The notes below the pieces were generated by a model. It ran no database searches. It saw nothing but the letters and a program-made list of their open reading frames with translations, and had not been told where the DNA came from. Below are positions 43,465 through 53,875 of a DNA stretch of 64,000 nt, piece after piece. A program made the position numbers and the translations under genes. The DNA lies in NCBI GenBank assembly GCA_021825925.1, contig JAKAFP010000001.1:1-64000 (forward strand), written 5' to 3'. How positions within the stretch are numbered: position 1 is the first letter of the stretch; every line of letters begins with the position of its first letter. Source of the stretch: Chloroflexota bacterium. GTDB lineage: Bacteria; Chloroflexota; Anaerolineae; Anaerolineales; Anaerolineaceae.

Positions 43465-44004
43465 TTAATTCTTTTTCTGGTCTATTCTAACTTGTTCATT
43501 TCGATCGGGTTTGGAAAATCGTTGCCCGAATTTGTTCTCTGAATTGGTGTAAATATGTTGCCCAGACAATTCAGTCATTGGGTGCTCAACCAAAGACCAA
43601 TATTCGACCATTGCCCTAATGTTTTTTTCAAAAACAAAAAAGTCATGAGGTTTGACATGATAGGCAGACGCTCCTAACATATAAGCGGTTTGGATGTCAT
43701 CTTGGTCTTGTGAAGAAGAAAGAACGATAGTTGGGATTACTTCCCAGGACGGATTGATTTTCATATGTTCAAGAATATCGAACCCATCAATCATGGGCAT
43801 GTTGAGATCTGTGATGATCATTGATGGATAAGGATATTGATCTCGGTCAGAATACTCTCCTTCACCCATTAAATAGGCGATGGATTCTTGACCATTGTCC
43901 ATTAAGACGAGTTTTGAATCACTACTGCATGATTTTATGGCACGTTCGATTAATCCTAAATCGCTTGTATTATCGTCAATTACAAGAATACAATTATTAT
44001 TCAC
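43465..44004 (-). CDS. Single-domain response regulator (Rcp1-like)
   Basis: This 179-residue protein is a receiver domain with an unusual C-terminal tail of about 40 residues. Acidic pocket DD (10-11), phosphoacceptor Asp in MIITDLNMP (about D66), the Thr/Ser switch in VLSSS and the Lys in HVKPHDFF are intact. The tail motif VEYWSLV places it with Rcp1-type regulators that pair with phytochrome-like or multi-PAS kinases. It is on the opposite strand from the giant kinase and may be a second target of it. Confidence 0.9.
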   Translation of the reverse strand: MNNNCILVIDDNTSDLGLIERAIKSCSSDSKLVLMDNGQESIAYLMGEGEYSDRDQYPYPSMIITDLNMPMIDGFDILEHMKINPSWEVIPTIVLSSSQDQDDIQTAYMLGASAYHVKPHDFFVFEKNIRAMVEYWSLVEHPMTELSGQHIYTNSENKFGQRFSKPDRNEQVRIDQKKN

Positions 44005-44081
44005 TTGATATCCCCTAAACCATTAATTGAGTTTGACCACAAAAACCAATAATTATGTTTATCATACCAATATTTTGTTAG

Positions 44082-44483
44082 TTAATTTTCGACATTTTGA
44101 TCAATGTTTAGTTTTTGTAAAACCTTGCTTAAAAAAAGAACCTGTTCTTTCATATATTCAATTGCAATATGCTGTTGGGTGTTGGGTAATTTATTAAATA
44201 GAAACAATATTTCTTGTTCAAGCGGAGTCAGATCCTCTTTATTAATGACCAGTTCTGGAGGGAAAAAATAACTGATGGGTTTGTTGTAGTTGATGGCGAT
44301 ACCAAACAAGTCCTGGGCATTAATAACTACTCTACCTCTTTCCATATCTGAAATAGTCACGCGAGATTTTCCAAGGGCTAATGCGAGATCTTTTTGTGAG
44401 TCATTTGCTTCTATTCTCGCTTGTTTTACCTGGTGTCTGATGTAATTATTTCCACCATTAATTTTTATGGAACTATTTTGCAT
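44082..44483 (-). CDS. XRE-family helix-turn-helix regulator
   Basis: This 133-residue protein has an N-terminal HTH_3 domain (about 15-72; QKDLALALGKSRVTISDMERGRV covers the recognition helix) and a C-terminal helical segment for dimerisation. It lies upstream of the receiver gene on the same strand and is divergent from the giant kinase. Control of one or both is plausible. Confidence 0.9.
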   Translation of the reverse strand: MQNSSIKINGGNNYIRHQVKQARIEANDSQKDLALALGKSRVTISDMERGRVVINAQDLFGIAINYNKPISYFFPPELVINKEDLTPLEQEILFLFNKLPNTQQHIAIEYMKEQVLFLSKVLQKLNIDQNVEN

Positions 44484-44910
44484 TGAATTTCCCTCTCCAT
44501 TCCATTCGCTATTAATTTATTATACGGATTTTGTGACTAAAAATCGTGTCGCGTATTGCAACATTATATAAGAGTATTTCAACAGTAATTATTTGGTTGT
44601 TTCATGATAATAATCACTCTTTTATGGTTCAAATTATTGGCGATTCGTGTACTTTGTTTAGCAGTTCAACCTCGCTATTGTAGATTACTCCCTATTTGTC
44701 TGCTAATGATGATTATTAATAAACTCTTACCTATTCTGTAATGAATTTGTATATTGAACCACTTGTCTTACCTTTAAGTCGAATGTAAACTATTAATAGA
44801 AGCGGAATTTTTAGACAGTATTTATTCAATTTAAATTGTTTTACGTACCATTTATTGGTTTAATAAATTCTATAAAAGCCGATCCTTATTGTTGAGGAGT
44901 GCAGATTACT
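44484..44910. other. AT-rich intergenic region upstream of the giant kinase
   Basis: About 430 bp of AT-rich sequence without a supportable gene separates the XRE gene from the kinase operon. It must hold the kinase operon promoter, but I cannot name one box with confidence. No terminator-like hairpin is evident. Confidence 0.5.
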
Positions 44911-44970
44911 ATGTTACCTGTGGGTCGCGATGGTTTAAGTACTGACATTCTGGGGGAGTTCTGTGGGTAA
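44911..44970 (+). CDS. Possible 19-aa upstream reading frame coupled to the kinase start
   Basis: A short frame starts at ATG 44911 behind GAGGAG and ends with TAA at 44968-44970, overlapping the GTG start of the kinase at 44963. Such overlap would couple translation of the very long kinase to the short frame. There is no other support. Confidence 0.3.
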   Translation: MLPVGRDGLSTDILGEFCG

Positions 44971-47900
44971 AGCACCTATAATGTCATCCGCTAGTCAATA
45001 CGGTGATGAAATTAACACCCTTCCTTCATTTCAACAATTGGTTGAAACAGCCTTGGAAGGTGTGTGGGTTACAAACAATCAAGACATCACGACTTATGTA
45101 AATGCGAGTTTGTGTAATTTATTGGGTTATCAAGAAAAAGAAATTTTGCACCATCCAGTCTCAAAATTTTTGTTCAGTGAAGATCTTGATGAACATGCCC
45201 AAAGGATCAAGGATCGGAGAAGTGGAAAAACCGATACCTATGAAAGACGGTTTAAAAAGAAGGATGGCAGTCCCATTTGGATGCTGTTATCGGCAAAACC
45301 ACTTTATGATAGGAATAAAGCGTTTGCGGGTTCGTTTGTCCATCTGATTGATATTTCAGACAAAAAACGCCGTGACCGATTGATCCAATTGGTAACGGAT
45401 ACACAATTATGCCTGGCTCAAGCAACCGAAATTGATGCTGTATATGATTTGGTGGGACGGAGAATTAAAGAAATGATCCCTGATGGGATCGTTGGGACGA
45501 CCGTAGTAGAGGAAATCAGTTCAATAATTTACATTAAAAACTTATTTGGTATCGGGCAAACCTACGATTCTTTGGTAAAAAAGTTTAACATTGATCCAAT
45601 AAAAATTGGATTTCCCCTAAAAAATGCTTCTCAGAAAGATCTGAGTTTCTTCCGAGCAGGAAACCTAAAGCTGTACGAAGGTGACTTATATTCCCTGTTA
45701 ATTAAAAAAATCCCTAAGAGTGTTTGTAAAGTGGTTGAGAAACAATTAAAGATCAACCGGATATATATCATGGGGTTTGTTTCGGATGGAAAACACTTCG
45801 GAGGAGTAGTTATATTGTGTGATGAAGACCTCTCACAATATGCAGCTGCGATCGAGTCCATCATTTATCAGGCAACACAAGTCATTAAACGTCTTCGCTC
45901 AGAGAATATCAAAGAATTAAGCGAAGCGCGACTTCGCTCTACTTTTGATGCTATCGCTGACGGGTATTGGGATTGGGATATTCCTACCGGCCAGATCGTA
46001 ACCAATGATAAATGGTATACGATGTTGGGTTATGAACCTGACGAATTTAAAGCCACCTATGATAATTTTATTAAGCTGATTCACCCGCAAGACTTGAGCA
46101 GTACAAAACAACAGATCGAATCCGCGTTGAAATCTCGGGATTTGCAATATAACGTCGAATTTCGTCTGCGCATGAAGTCGGGCGAATATAAATATGTTCA
46201 ATCACGCGGCAAGGTAATTACCACTGCTGGAGGTGACAAACCTCTGCGTATGGTGGGGACCCATAGTGATATATCTGAAAGAAAACGAAACGAAGAATAT
46301 CGCCTCTTGTATTATGAGACCCAACGTAAGTTGCTGCAAGTCACAACGCTTGAAGAGCTTGATAGTCTGGTTGGAAATTGCCTGACTTACTTTGTTCCTG
46401 AAGGATATGTGATCCTTTCAAGAATAGATCAAAAACAAAAAACATCCAAGGTGGTGGGTTTCTACGGTTTCAACAAGGCTATAGATGAACTTTTAAGAGC
46501 TTTTCAATTATCAAACTCCAGTTTTGATACACGGCTTGATGAGATAGATGACGATGATCTCAAAATGTGGCGAAGTAGTGTGTTGAGCCGTTATGAAAAA
46601 GGGATCTATGGAATTGTAAATCGAAAGATACCAAAACGGATTTGTCAGGCAATCGAGAAAAGTCTAGGGATCCATGAAATTCATATCATTGGATGTCATT
46701 TTAAAGATATGGATTATGGAGGTTTTGTTTTTATTACAAAGAATGGACTGGGTCAGAATCGGGAATTAATTGAAACCCTGGTAAACGAAACTGCGATTGC
46801 CATTCAAAGAATACTGACTGAAAATGAATCTCTCGAAACGCAGGCACGCTATCAAAACATTTTTAAAGAAAGTCCTGTTGGGATTGTTACTGTAGGAACT
46901 GACTTCAAATTTTTAAGTGTAAATATCGAGTTTTGTCGTTTCATTGGTTATACAGAAAATGAACTTAAATGCATGAGGTTTCAAGACATCACACATCCTG
47001 ATAACCATGAACAGGTTGTGGAAAGTATCAAACAGTTATTATCTGGATCGCTTAAAGTTTACAGTGCTGTCGTAAGTTATATCCGAAAAGATGGAGAAGT
47101 CGTATTTGGTAGATTGTTGGTAAACACCATCTGCGATTCACAAGGTAAATGTTTGTACCTTTTAGCCATGGTGACAGACATTACCAGAGAAATGGTTGTT
47201 GAAGCAGCCATTAAAGAGAATCAACGTTTTCTTGAAATTGTGTTAAATACGATTCCAAATTTTGTGTTTGTTCGAGACTCTGAGGGTCGATATCAATTGT
47301 CAAATAAGGCCTTCGCAGAGGCGATGGGAACCACCCCTAATGAAATTGTTGGTTTAACCTATAAAGACTTGGGAGATCGCGCTTCTGTCGAAGAAACCAT
47401 TCGAATTCAAGATAACGAAATCATCCATACTGGTAAAGAATGGATCAATCCAGATATGGAAGTTTATTTTCCAAAAGCCGGTAAACTGCCAGTCCAGTTT
47501 GTAAAACGCTTGCTGCCTGTGACAGAAAATAAACCTCCTGCTGTACTTGGTGTGATCACCGATATTTCTGAAAGAAAGCGAATTGAACAGGATATTCGAG
47601 ATCGCGAGGAAAAATATCGCACTCTATATGAAACCATGCGGCAGGGCACTTTTTATCAAGCGGCAGATGGTCATATATTGGACGTTAACCCTGCGGCGCT
47701 TGAATTGTTGGGTGTGTCCCGAGATCAATTTTTAGGTGGAAGCATTGGTAAGATTATTACTGGTTTCTTTGATGAAAATAAGAAAGTAATCACGCGCGAA
47801 GCACTTCCATCCTATTTGGCACTGTCAACTGGCAAACCTATAATTGGGCATACTCTCGGTTTTTTTAATTCCTTACTCAATAAAGAATTCTGGGTGGTGG

Positions 47901-50900
47901 TAAGTGCCATTCCTCAGTTTTATGAAAATGAACCACAACCTTACCAGGTTTTTGTTACGCTCAATGATATTACCCAACTCAAACAAATTGAAAAAGAGTT
48001 GCGTAATAGTGAATTGCGTTATCGCACATTAATTCAAAATTCCCCGGCAGGTATTTATCAGGCTGATGTTATTGGTAACGTAGTCTATTCAAACGAGCGC
48101 TTATGCAATATTACCGGCCTAGATTTTGATGCCATGACCGGTGATGGTTGGATTAAAGCCATTCATCCTGATGATCAGGATGAAGTTGTACGCCACTGGC
48201 AAGAATTTGTCCAGACTGGTGGAAGATGGACTCAAGAGTATCGTCAGCTAAATCAAAAAACAGGTCAGATAAGTTGGGTTTACGATGAAGCGGTTGAATT
48301 ATTAAATGAGGAAGGAAAACGTATTGGTTTCATTGGTTCTCTTGTTGATTTAACTGAGCAAAAAGTTGCAGAAGAAAAACTGGTAAAAAGCGAGGAAAAA
48401 TATCGCTTATTAACTGAAAATATGAAAGATGTGATCTGGACTCTTGATACCCAGACCTTGAGATTTACATATGTAAGTCCATCTGTTGAAAGTTTGCGTG
48501 GTTTTTCGGTTGAAGAAGTGTTATCAGGAAATTTGGCAGACGCGTTGACAGAAGAAGGTGCTGAATCCTTAACCAGGCTAATCACCAATAAAATTGATGA
48601 GTTTAACCGTGGCGAAATTACTTCTGATGATTATTTAACTTTCGAAATCCCTCAACCACGAAAAGATGGTTCCCTGACTTGGACTGAAGTGATCACCAGC
48701 TTACACATTAATCCTGAAACAGGACATTTGGATTTGCACGGTGTCACCCGCGATATTAATGATAGGAAGACTTATGAAAACAACCTTCGAAAAAATGAAG
48801 AGAAGTATCGTCTTTTAACTGAAAACATGAAAGATGTAATTTGGACTCTCGACACAGAAACCATGAAAATTACTTATATGAGTCCATCCATTGAACAACT
48901 TCGTGGTTATACAGTTGAAGAAGCCATGCAGCAGGGGATTGCTGATAAGCTGCTCAATGCCGGCCCTGAAATTATTCACGCCATGATGCAGAAGCAGATC
49001 AATGAATTTCTGAAAAACCCTAACGGTCCTGAAAAATACTATACTCAGGAATTTAAACAACTCAGAAAAGACGGTAGCACCATATGGACCGAAATTATTA
49101 CCAACTATTTCGTTAATCAAGAGACCGGCCATATTGAAATGAAGGGTGTTTCTCGTGATATTTCTGAACGAAAGCAATCTGAGCTTGAAAGGCAATCCCT
49201 GTTTGAGATCATGCAAGGGCTCAGCCGAAGCAATAATCTCGATCAATACCTTCAATTAATTCATCAGGTATTATCCAGGATCATTGATGCCAAAAATATT
49301 TCCATTGTGTTGTTTAATAAAGAGACAGGCTTGTTTGAAGAAGTATATTGTGTGGATGAGTTTGATGAACCCTATCCCCCCTCAAAATTAGAAAAAAGCA
49401 TCACCTCTTATGTTTTTAGAACTGGCAAGGCAGTGATCATCGGTAATAAAGAATTTAAAGCACTATCAAGAATAGGTGAAGTTCGCCTTATTGGTTCTGA
49501 ATCGGCTGTCTGGATGGGATCTCCCATTAAAGAGGCTGATGATGTGATTGGTGTAATCTCTGTTCAGAATTATTCAAATGAAAACGCATACACTGAACGG
49601 GAAAAAGACTTCCTTTCCTCTGTTGCTGTCCAGGTAGCTTTGGCGATAAAACAAAAACGGGCTGAAGAAGCGCTTCAACAAAGTGAACAAAAACACAGGT
49701 TGCTGATCGAAAACAGTCATGACATCATCTATACTCTCAACCTGGAAGGTAAATTTACTTTTGTTTCAAACGCCTGGAGTCTGTTCCTGGGGTATCCAAT
49801 TGTGGATATTATGGGAAAATCTTTTACCAAGTTTCTCAATCGTATAGATCGGAATTTGTTCAACGATTTCTTTGAGAAAATGATTCAGACTGGTGAAAGT
49901 CAAATCGGTGTTGAATACCAGATCAGGCATGCTGATGGTTCTTGGCGCTGGCATATGACCAATGCAGTGCCGATTAAGAATTCAGAAGGTGTTTGCATTG
50001 GGATTGAAGGAACCGCCAGAGATATCACAGAACGGAAACTGGCTGAAGCAGCACTGCATGAAAGTGAAGAACGCTATCGTGTTTTGGTTGAGAATTCCCC
50101 AATCGGCATTATGCTGACCCAAAAAGGTTCTCTGATCTACGCCAATTCTGCCGGAGTCAAATTGTTTGAATATGATTCCATGGACGAAATGTTGGGTCAA
50201 AATATTATGAAATTCATCCACCCTGACTCTCAAAAGGTGTTGTTGAAGCGCATAATTGAATTAAAACACGGAAATGATAATTCACTTCTTGAAATTAAGA
50301 TCATCAAGAAGAATGGAGAATTTTGTGAAACTGAGACGATCTCTTCTCAGGTAAAGATCAATGGAGTGGAGACCACCCTCGTTTTTGCTCAGGATATTTC
50401 TGCACGTAAACGCGCTGAAACCAAGATCCGGAAGAATACTGAAGATCTTACCTTGCTCCAAAAATTGAATGATCTGGTTAATCAAGGCGGTTCACTTCAA
50501 AAATGTGTGGAAATGATTAATGAGGAAACAAAGAAAATATACTCAGGAAATGGCGCGGCAGTATATTTGTTGGATGCAGATAACGAATATCTTGAATTGC
50601 AAAGTTTTCAAATATCTCCTGAAGCAGTATCCTTGATAGAACGAAGTATTGGGATAAAAATTCCAAAAGTAAAAGTCAAGCTATCTCAGACCAGTGTCTA
50701 TCAAAAAATCTTGTCTGGGAAAAAACTTCAGTATTTTGAAGGACCGGATCAGATTATGTCGCTCATGAGAGAGTTCACTGATAACCCGTTTTATATAAAA
50801 CTGATCCCAACTCTATATAAACAAATAGGTATTATCTCGGTCATTGCCATCCCATTGGTGGTACAGAATGAAAGTGTTGGATTGTTGGAGTTTTCAAGTA

Positions 50901-53875
50901 AGACTGGTTTCAAAATTGAGGACCTACAGAGGTTTGAGTTTATTGCAGCAGAACTGGGTTCAATTATTAGAAGAAAACAGGCTGAAGAAGCCCTTAAAGA
51001 TAGCGAAGCAAAATTTAGACAGATAGTTGAAAAATCAAATGATATTTTCTTGCTTGAAGACTTCAAAACACTTGGAAACAATTACGTAAGTCCAAAGGTG
51101 TTTGAATTATTGGGTTATCCTCAAAGTGAATTTATGGATGCAACAAGGGAGAAGATCATCGAAATAATCCATCCGGATGATCTGAAAATCTTTGATGGTT
51201 TTAGAAATGCATTGATTCAATCCTGGCAAGCGGGCGATAAAAATGTGGTGGTGGAATTTCGTGTGAAGAATAAATCTGGTGAGTACAAGTGGTTCACGGG
51301 CAACTATTCGCTTGTGGTGGATGATGGCGGTGAGCCAAAGTTCATTATGAGCACCTTGTCAGATATTACTGAACGAAAATTAAATGAGTTGACCTTGCGC
51401 TTTAGGGTAAAGTTGATGCAGCTTGCCCATAAACTATCCATGGAAGAATTCCTGGTAGCCATCATAGATGAAATTGAAACCATTACTGATAGCAAAATTG
51501 GTTTTTATCATTTTGTGGGCTCTGACGAATTATCAATTAGTCTAAAGGCGTGGTCATCCAATGCCGCCTTGCTATCCAATGGTGTATTGTCGTATGTGAA
51601 TTCAGAGGTCATCGAAGAAAAAGGTGTTTGGATGGAATGTCTTGGGCAGCGCCGGCCGATCATCCATAATGACCCTGATTCGATCACCCCTTATGACGAC
51701 AGAATCAAGGACCACTTGGTCGTTTTCAGAGAGTTGGCTGTTCCTGTCATGCGAAAAGACAAGATCGTTTCAGTTTTGGGTGTTGGCAATAAATCTTCTC
51801 ATTACACCATCAGTGATCTTGAAACGGTTTCAAAGCTGGCAGATCTGGCCTGGGATATGGTGGAAAACAAGAAAATTGAAAACGAGCTAAAAGAAAGCCA
51901 GGCTATTTTTAGCGCTTTTATGGAAAACAGTCCCATTTATGTCTTCTTTAAAGACAAGGATATTCGCTCAAAGCAGCTTAGCCGAAATTATGAATCGATG
52001 TTGGGACAACCTCTCGATCAACTTATCAATAAGAGCATGGACGATTTATTTCCTTCCGATCTTGCAAAAAGAATGATCAAAGACGATCAGAGAATTTTAT
52101 CTGAAGGAAGAACCGTGGTAGTCGAAGAGGAACTTGCTGGAAGATATTACACCACTATTAAATTTCCAATCTTTATAGATGAAAAACCAGAATACCTGGC
52201 AGGATTCACAATTGATAATACGGATCAGGTCATATCAGAAAGGAAATTGGCTGAAAGCGAAGAAATGTATCGCTTGATATCATCGGTGGTTTCAGATTAT
52301 TTGTTCTCTACACGGGTCAACGAAGATGGTGCTTTGGAGCATCAATGGGTTGCCGGCGCATTTGAAACAATTACTGGCTACTCCCTTTCTGAATTTAAAG
52401 AAAGGGGAGGTTGGCGTGCAGTTGTTCATCCAGATGATATTGAAATTGATAATCGCGACATGGACGCATTAAATCAAAACAAAAAAGTTATTACAGAAGT
52501 TAGAACAATTAAAAAGAATGGTGATGTTATTTGGGTAAGGGTTTATTCACAACCCATTTGGGATGAAGAAACTAACAGGCTTGTGGGCATAAATGGAGCA
52601 GTCCAGGATATTACTGAACGCAAGAAAGCTGAAGAAGAAATCAATAAGAGTGTCGAAGAGTTTAAGGCACTTTATGATACAGCCATGGATTTCTCACTTC
52701 ATCGTGATCCCTTCATCATATTAAAGACTATTGCGGATCGAGCTTCAAGTTTATTTGGAGCTTCAAATGCGTTTGTTTATTTGTTTGACCCAGCTCAAAA
52801 TGATCTTGAGTTAAAATTCACCCAAAATCCCTCGCAGCCCCTGGGCATGCGGGTGAAAATGGGGGAGGGTATCTCAGGTCTGGTTGCTGAAAAATTGGTC
52901 CCCATGGTTATTAACGATTATTGTTCGTGGGAAGGCAGGCATTCTGAAACGGCTTTTGACGATATTGCCGCTGTAATGTGTGTTCCCATGTTATATGGGG
53001 GGCAATTGCTTGGTGTTTTGGGTGTTCATGAGAATCACCCCAGCGAGATCGTTTTTTCAGAGGATGACGCGCACTTCTTAACCCTTTTCGCCTCTCAAGC
53101 GGCAGCTGCACTTTATAGTGCAGATCTATTCGAAAAAATCCGACAAAATGCCAATGAGCTTGAAAAACGTGTGGATGAACGAACAAAGGAATTGAAGTCT
53201 AAAAACAAGGAGTTGGAAACTTTTACTTATACAGTATCTCACGACTTAAAAGCTCCACTCCGTGGAATTTCTGGCTACGCCACTTTATTAATGGAGGATT
53301 ACTCCAATCAACTTGATTCAGAAGCCCGACGTTATTTGGATACCCTAATAAAATCTACCGAACGGATGAGTCAATTAATTGAAGATCTTTTGGCCTATTC
53401 TCGGGTGGAACGCCGTGAGATCAAGAAGACCAACGTTAATCTCAATGATCTGGTAGATAAGATCACTGAAGAATATCGTCATGGAATAAATACTGGAAAA
53501 TTGCATTTCAAAAAAGAAATAGATTATGGTACAGTATTTACAGATCAAGAAGCATTGACGCAGGCTTTAAGAAACTTGATTGATAATGCGGTAAAGTTTA
53601 CGCGTGAACAATCGGATCCTGAAATTTGGATTCGCGCCTCAAAATTGGAAGACCATTGCTTGATTTCCGTTGAAGATAATGGCATAGGATTTGATATGAA
53701 GTATTATGACAAAATCTTTGAGATCTTCCAGCGCCTTCATCTTTCTGAAGATTACCCTGGCACTGGTGTTGGGTTGGCGGTGGTGCGTAAAGCCGTTGAA
53801 AGATTGGGTGGAAAAATTTGGGCTGTCAGTTCGCCAGGTGAGGGCTCAACATTCTTTATGGAATTGCCATTATGA
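44963..53875 (+). CDS. Giant soluble multi-PAS/GAF sensor histidine kinase (2970 aa)
   Basis: This cytoplasmic kinase starts at GTG 44963 (GGAG 4 bp upstream; ATG at residue 7 is the alternative) and has no transmembrane segment. By eye it has PAS at about 20-130, 321-438, 627-740, 753-868, 882-1002, 1016-1130, 1142-1264, 1278-1400, 1573-1688, 1701-1812, 2014-2135, 2312-2420 and 2432-2550. GAF or GAF-like domains lie at about 140-310, 445-618, 1413-1566, 1826-2003, 2145-2303 and 2569-2720. A short coiled coil leads to HisKA with H2760 (TVSHDLKAP). The HATPase has N2875, DNGIGF at 2905 and GTGVGLA at 2933. Both kinase halves look active. It overlaps the receiver gene by 4 bp, so it likely phosphorylates that protein. 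Confidence 0.92.
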   Translation: MGKAPIMSSASQYGDEINTLPSFQQLVETALEGVWVTNNQDITTYVNASLCNLLGYQEKEILHHPVSKFLFSEDLDEHAQRIKDRRSGKTDTYERRFKKKDGSPIWMLLSAKPLYDRNKAFAGSFVHLIDISDKKRRDRLIQLVTDTQLCLAQATEIDAVYDLVGRRIKEMIPDGIVGTTVVEEISSIIYIKNLFGIGQTYDSLVKKFNIDPIKIGFPLKNASQKDLSFFRAGNLKLYEGDLYSLLIKKIPKSVCKVVEKQLKINRIYIMGFVSDGKHFGGVVILCDEDLSQYAAAIESIIYQATQVIKRLRSENIKELSEARLRSTFDAIADGYWDWDIPTGQIVTNDKWYTMLGYEPDEFKATYDNFIKLIHPQDLSSTKQQIESALKSRDLQYNVEFRLRMKSGEYKYVQSRGKVITTAGGDKPLRMVGTHSDISERKRNEEYRLLYYETQRKLLQVTTLEELDSLVGNCLTYFVPEGYVILSRIDQKQKTSKVVGFYGFNKAIDELLRAFQLSNSSFDTRLDEIDDDDLKMWRSSVLSRYEKGIYGIVNRKIPKRICQAIEKSLGIHEIHIIGCHFKDMDYGGFVFITKNGLGQNRELIETLVNETAIAIQRILTENESLETQARYQNIFKESPVGIVTVGTDFKFLSVNIEFCRFIGYTENELKCMRFQDITHPDNHEQVVESIKQLLSGSLKVYSAVVSYIRKDGEVVFGRLLVNTICDSQGKCLYLLAMVTDITREMVVEAAIKENQRFLEIVLNTIPNFVFVRDSEGRYQLSNKAFAEAMGTTPNEIVGLTYKDLGDRASVEETIRIQDNEIIHTGKEWINPDMEVYFPKAGKLPVQFVKRLLPVTENKPPAVLGVITDISERKRIEQDIRDREEKYRTLYETMRQGTFYQAADGHILDVNPAALELLGVSRDQFLGGSIGKIITGFFDENKKVITREALPSYLALSTGKPIIGHTLGFFNSLLNKEFWVVVSAIPQFYENEPQPYQVFVTLNDITQLKQIEKELRNSELRYRTLIQNSPAGIYQADVIGNVVYSNERLCNITGLDFDAMTGDGWIKAIHPDDQDEVVRHWQEFVQTGGRWTQEYRQLNQKTGQISWVYDEAVELLNEEGKRIGFIGSLVDLTEQKVAEEKLVKSEEKYRLLTENMKDVIWTLDTQTLRFTYVSPSVESLRGFSVEEVLSGNLADALTEEGAESLTRLITNKIDEFNRGEITSDDYLTFEIPQPRKDGSLTWTEVITSLHINPETGHLDLHGVTRDINDRKTYENNLRKNEEKYRLLTENMKDVIWTLDTETMKITYMSPSIEQLRGYTVEEAMQQGIADKLLNAGPEIIHAMMQKQINEFLKNPNGPEKYYTQEFKQLRKDGSTIWTEIITNYFVNQETGHIEMKGVSRDISERKQSELERQSLFEIMQGLSRSNNLDQYLQLIHQVLSRIIDAKNISIVLFNKETGLFEEVYCVDEFDEPYPPSKLEKSITSYVFRTGKAVIIGNKEFKALSRIGEVRLIGSESAVWMGSPIKEADDVIGVISVQNYSNENAYTEREKDFLSSVAVQVALAIKQKRAEEALQQSEQKHRLLIENSHDIIYTLNLEGKFTFVSNAWSLFLGYPIVDIMGKSFTKFLNRIDRNLFNDFFEKMIQTGESQIGVEYQIRHADGSWRWHMTNAVPIKNSEGVCIGIEGTARDITERKLAEAALHESEERYRVLVENSPIGIMLTQKGSLIYANSAGVKLFEYDSMDEMLGQNIMKFIHPDSQKVLLKRIIELKHGNDNSLLEIKIIKKNGEFCETETISSQVKINGVETTLVFAQDISARKRAETKIRKNTEDLTLLQKLNDLVNQGGSLQKCVEMINEETKKIYSGNGAAVYLLDADNEYLELQSFQISPEAVSLIERSIGIKIPKVKVKLSQTSVYQKILSGKKLQYFEGPDQIMSLMREFTDNPFYIKLIPTLYKQIGIISVIAIPLVVQNESVGLLEFSSKTGFKIEDLQRFEFIAAELGSIIRRKQAEEALKDSEAKFRQIVEKSNDIFLLEDFKTLGNNYVSPKVFELLGYPQSEFMDATREKIIEIIHPDDLKIFDGFRNALIQSWQAGDKNVVVEFRVKNKSGEYKWFTGNYSLVVDDGGEPKFIMSTLSDITERKLNELTLRFRVKLMQLAHKLSMEEFLVAIIDEIETITDSKIGFYHFVGSDELSISLKAWSSNAALLSNGVLSYVNSEVIEEKGVWMECLGQRRPIIHNDPDSITPYDDRIKDHLVVFRELAVPVMRKDKIVSVLGVGNKSSHYTISDLETVSKLADLAWDMVENKKIENELKESQAIFSAFMENSPIYVFFKDKDIRSKQLSRNYESMLGQPLDQLINKSMDDLFPSDLAKRMIKDDQRILSEGRTVVVEEELAGRYYTTIKFPIFIDEKPEYLAGFTIDNTDQVISERKLAESEEMYRLISSVVSDYLFSTRVNEDGALEHQWVAGAFETITGYSLSEFKERGGWRAVVHPDDIEIDNRDMDALNQNKKVITEVRTIKKNGDVIWVRVYSQPIWDEETNRLVGINGAVQDITERKKAEEEINKSVEEFKALYDTAMDFSLHRDPFIILKTIADRASSLFGASNAFVYLFDPAQNDLELKFTQNPSQPLGMRVKMGEGISGLVAEKLVPMVINDYCSWEGRHSETAFDDIAAVMCVPMLYGGQLLGVLGVHENHPSEIVFSEDDAHFLTLFASQAAAALYSADLFEKIRQNANELEKRVDERTKELKSKNKELETFTYTVSHDLKAPLRGISGYATLLMEDYSNQLDSEARRYLDTLIKSTERMSQLIEDLLAYSRVERREIKKTNVNLNDLVDKITEEYRHGINTGKLHFKKEIDYGTVFTDQEALTQALRNLIDNAVKFTREQSDPEIWIRASKLEDHCLISVEDNGIGFDMKYYDKIFEIFQRLHLSEDYPGTGVGLAVVRKAVERLGGKIWAVSSPGEGSTFFMELPL

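Noticed and set aside
52911..53186. 91-codon open frame opposite the giant kinase
   Set aside because: Shadow frame inside a continuous coding sequence.
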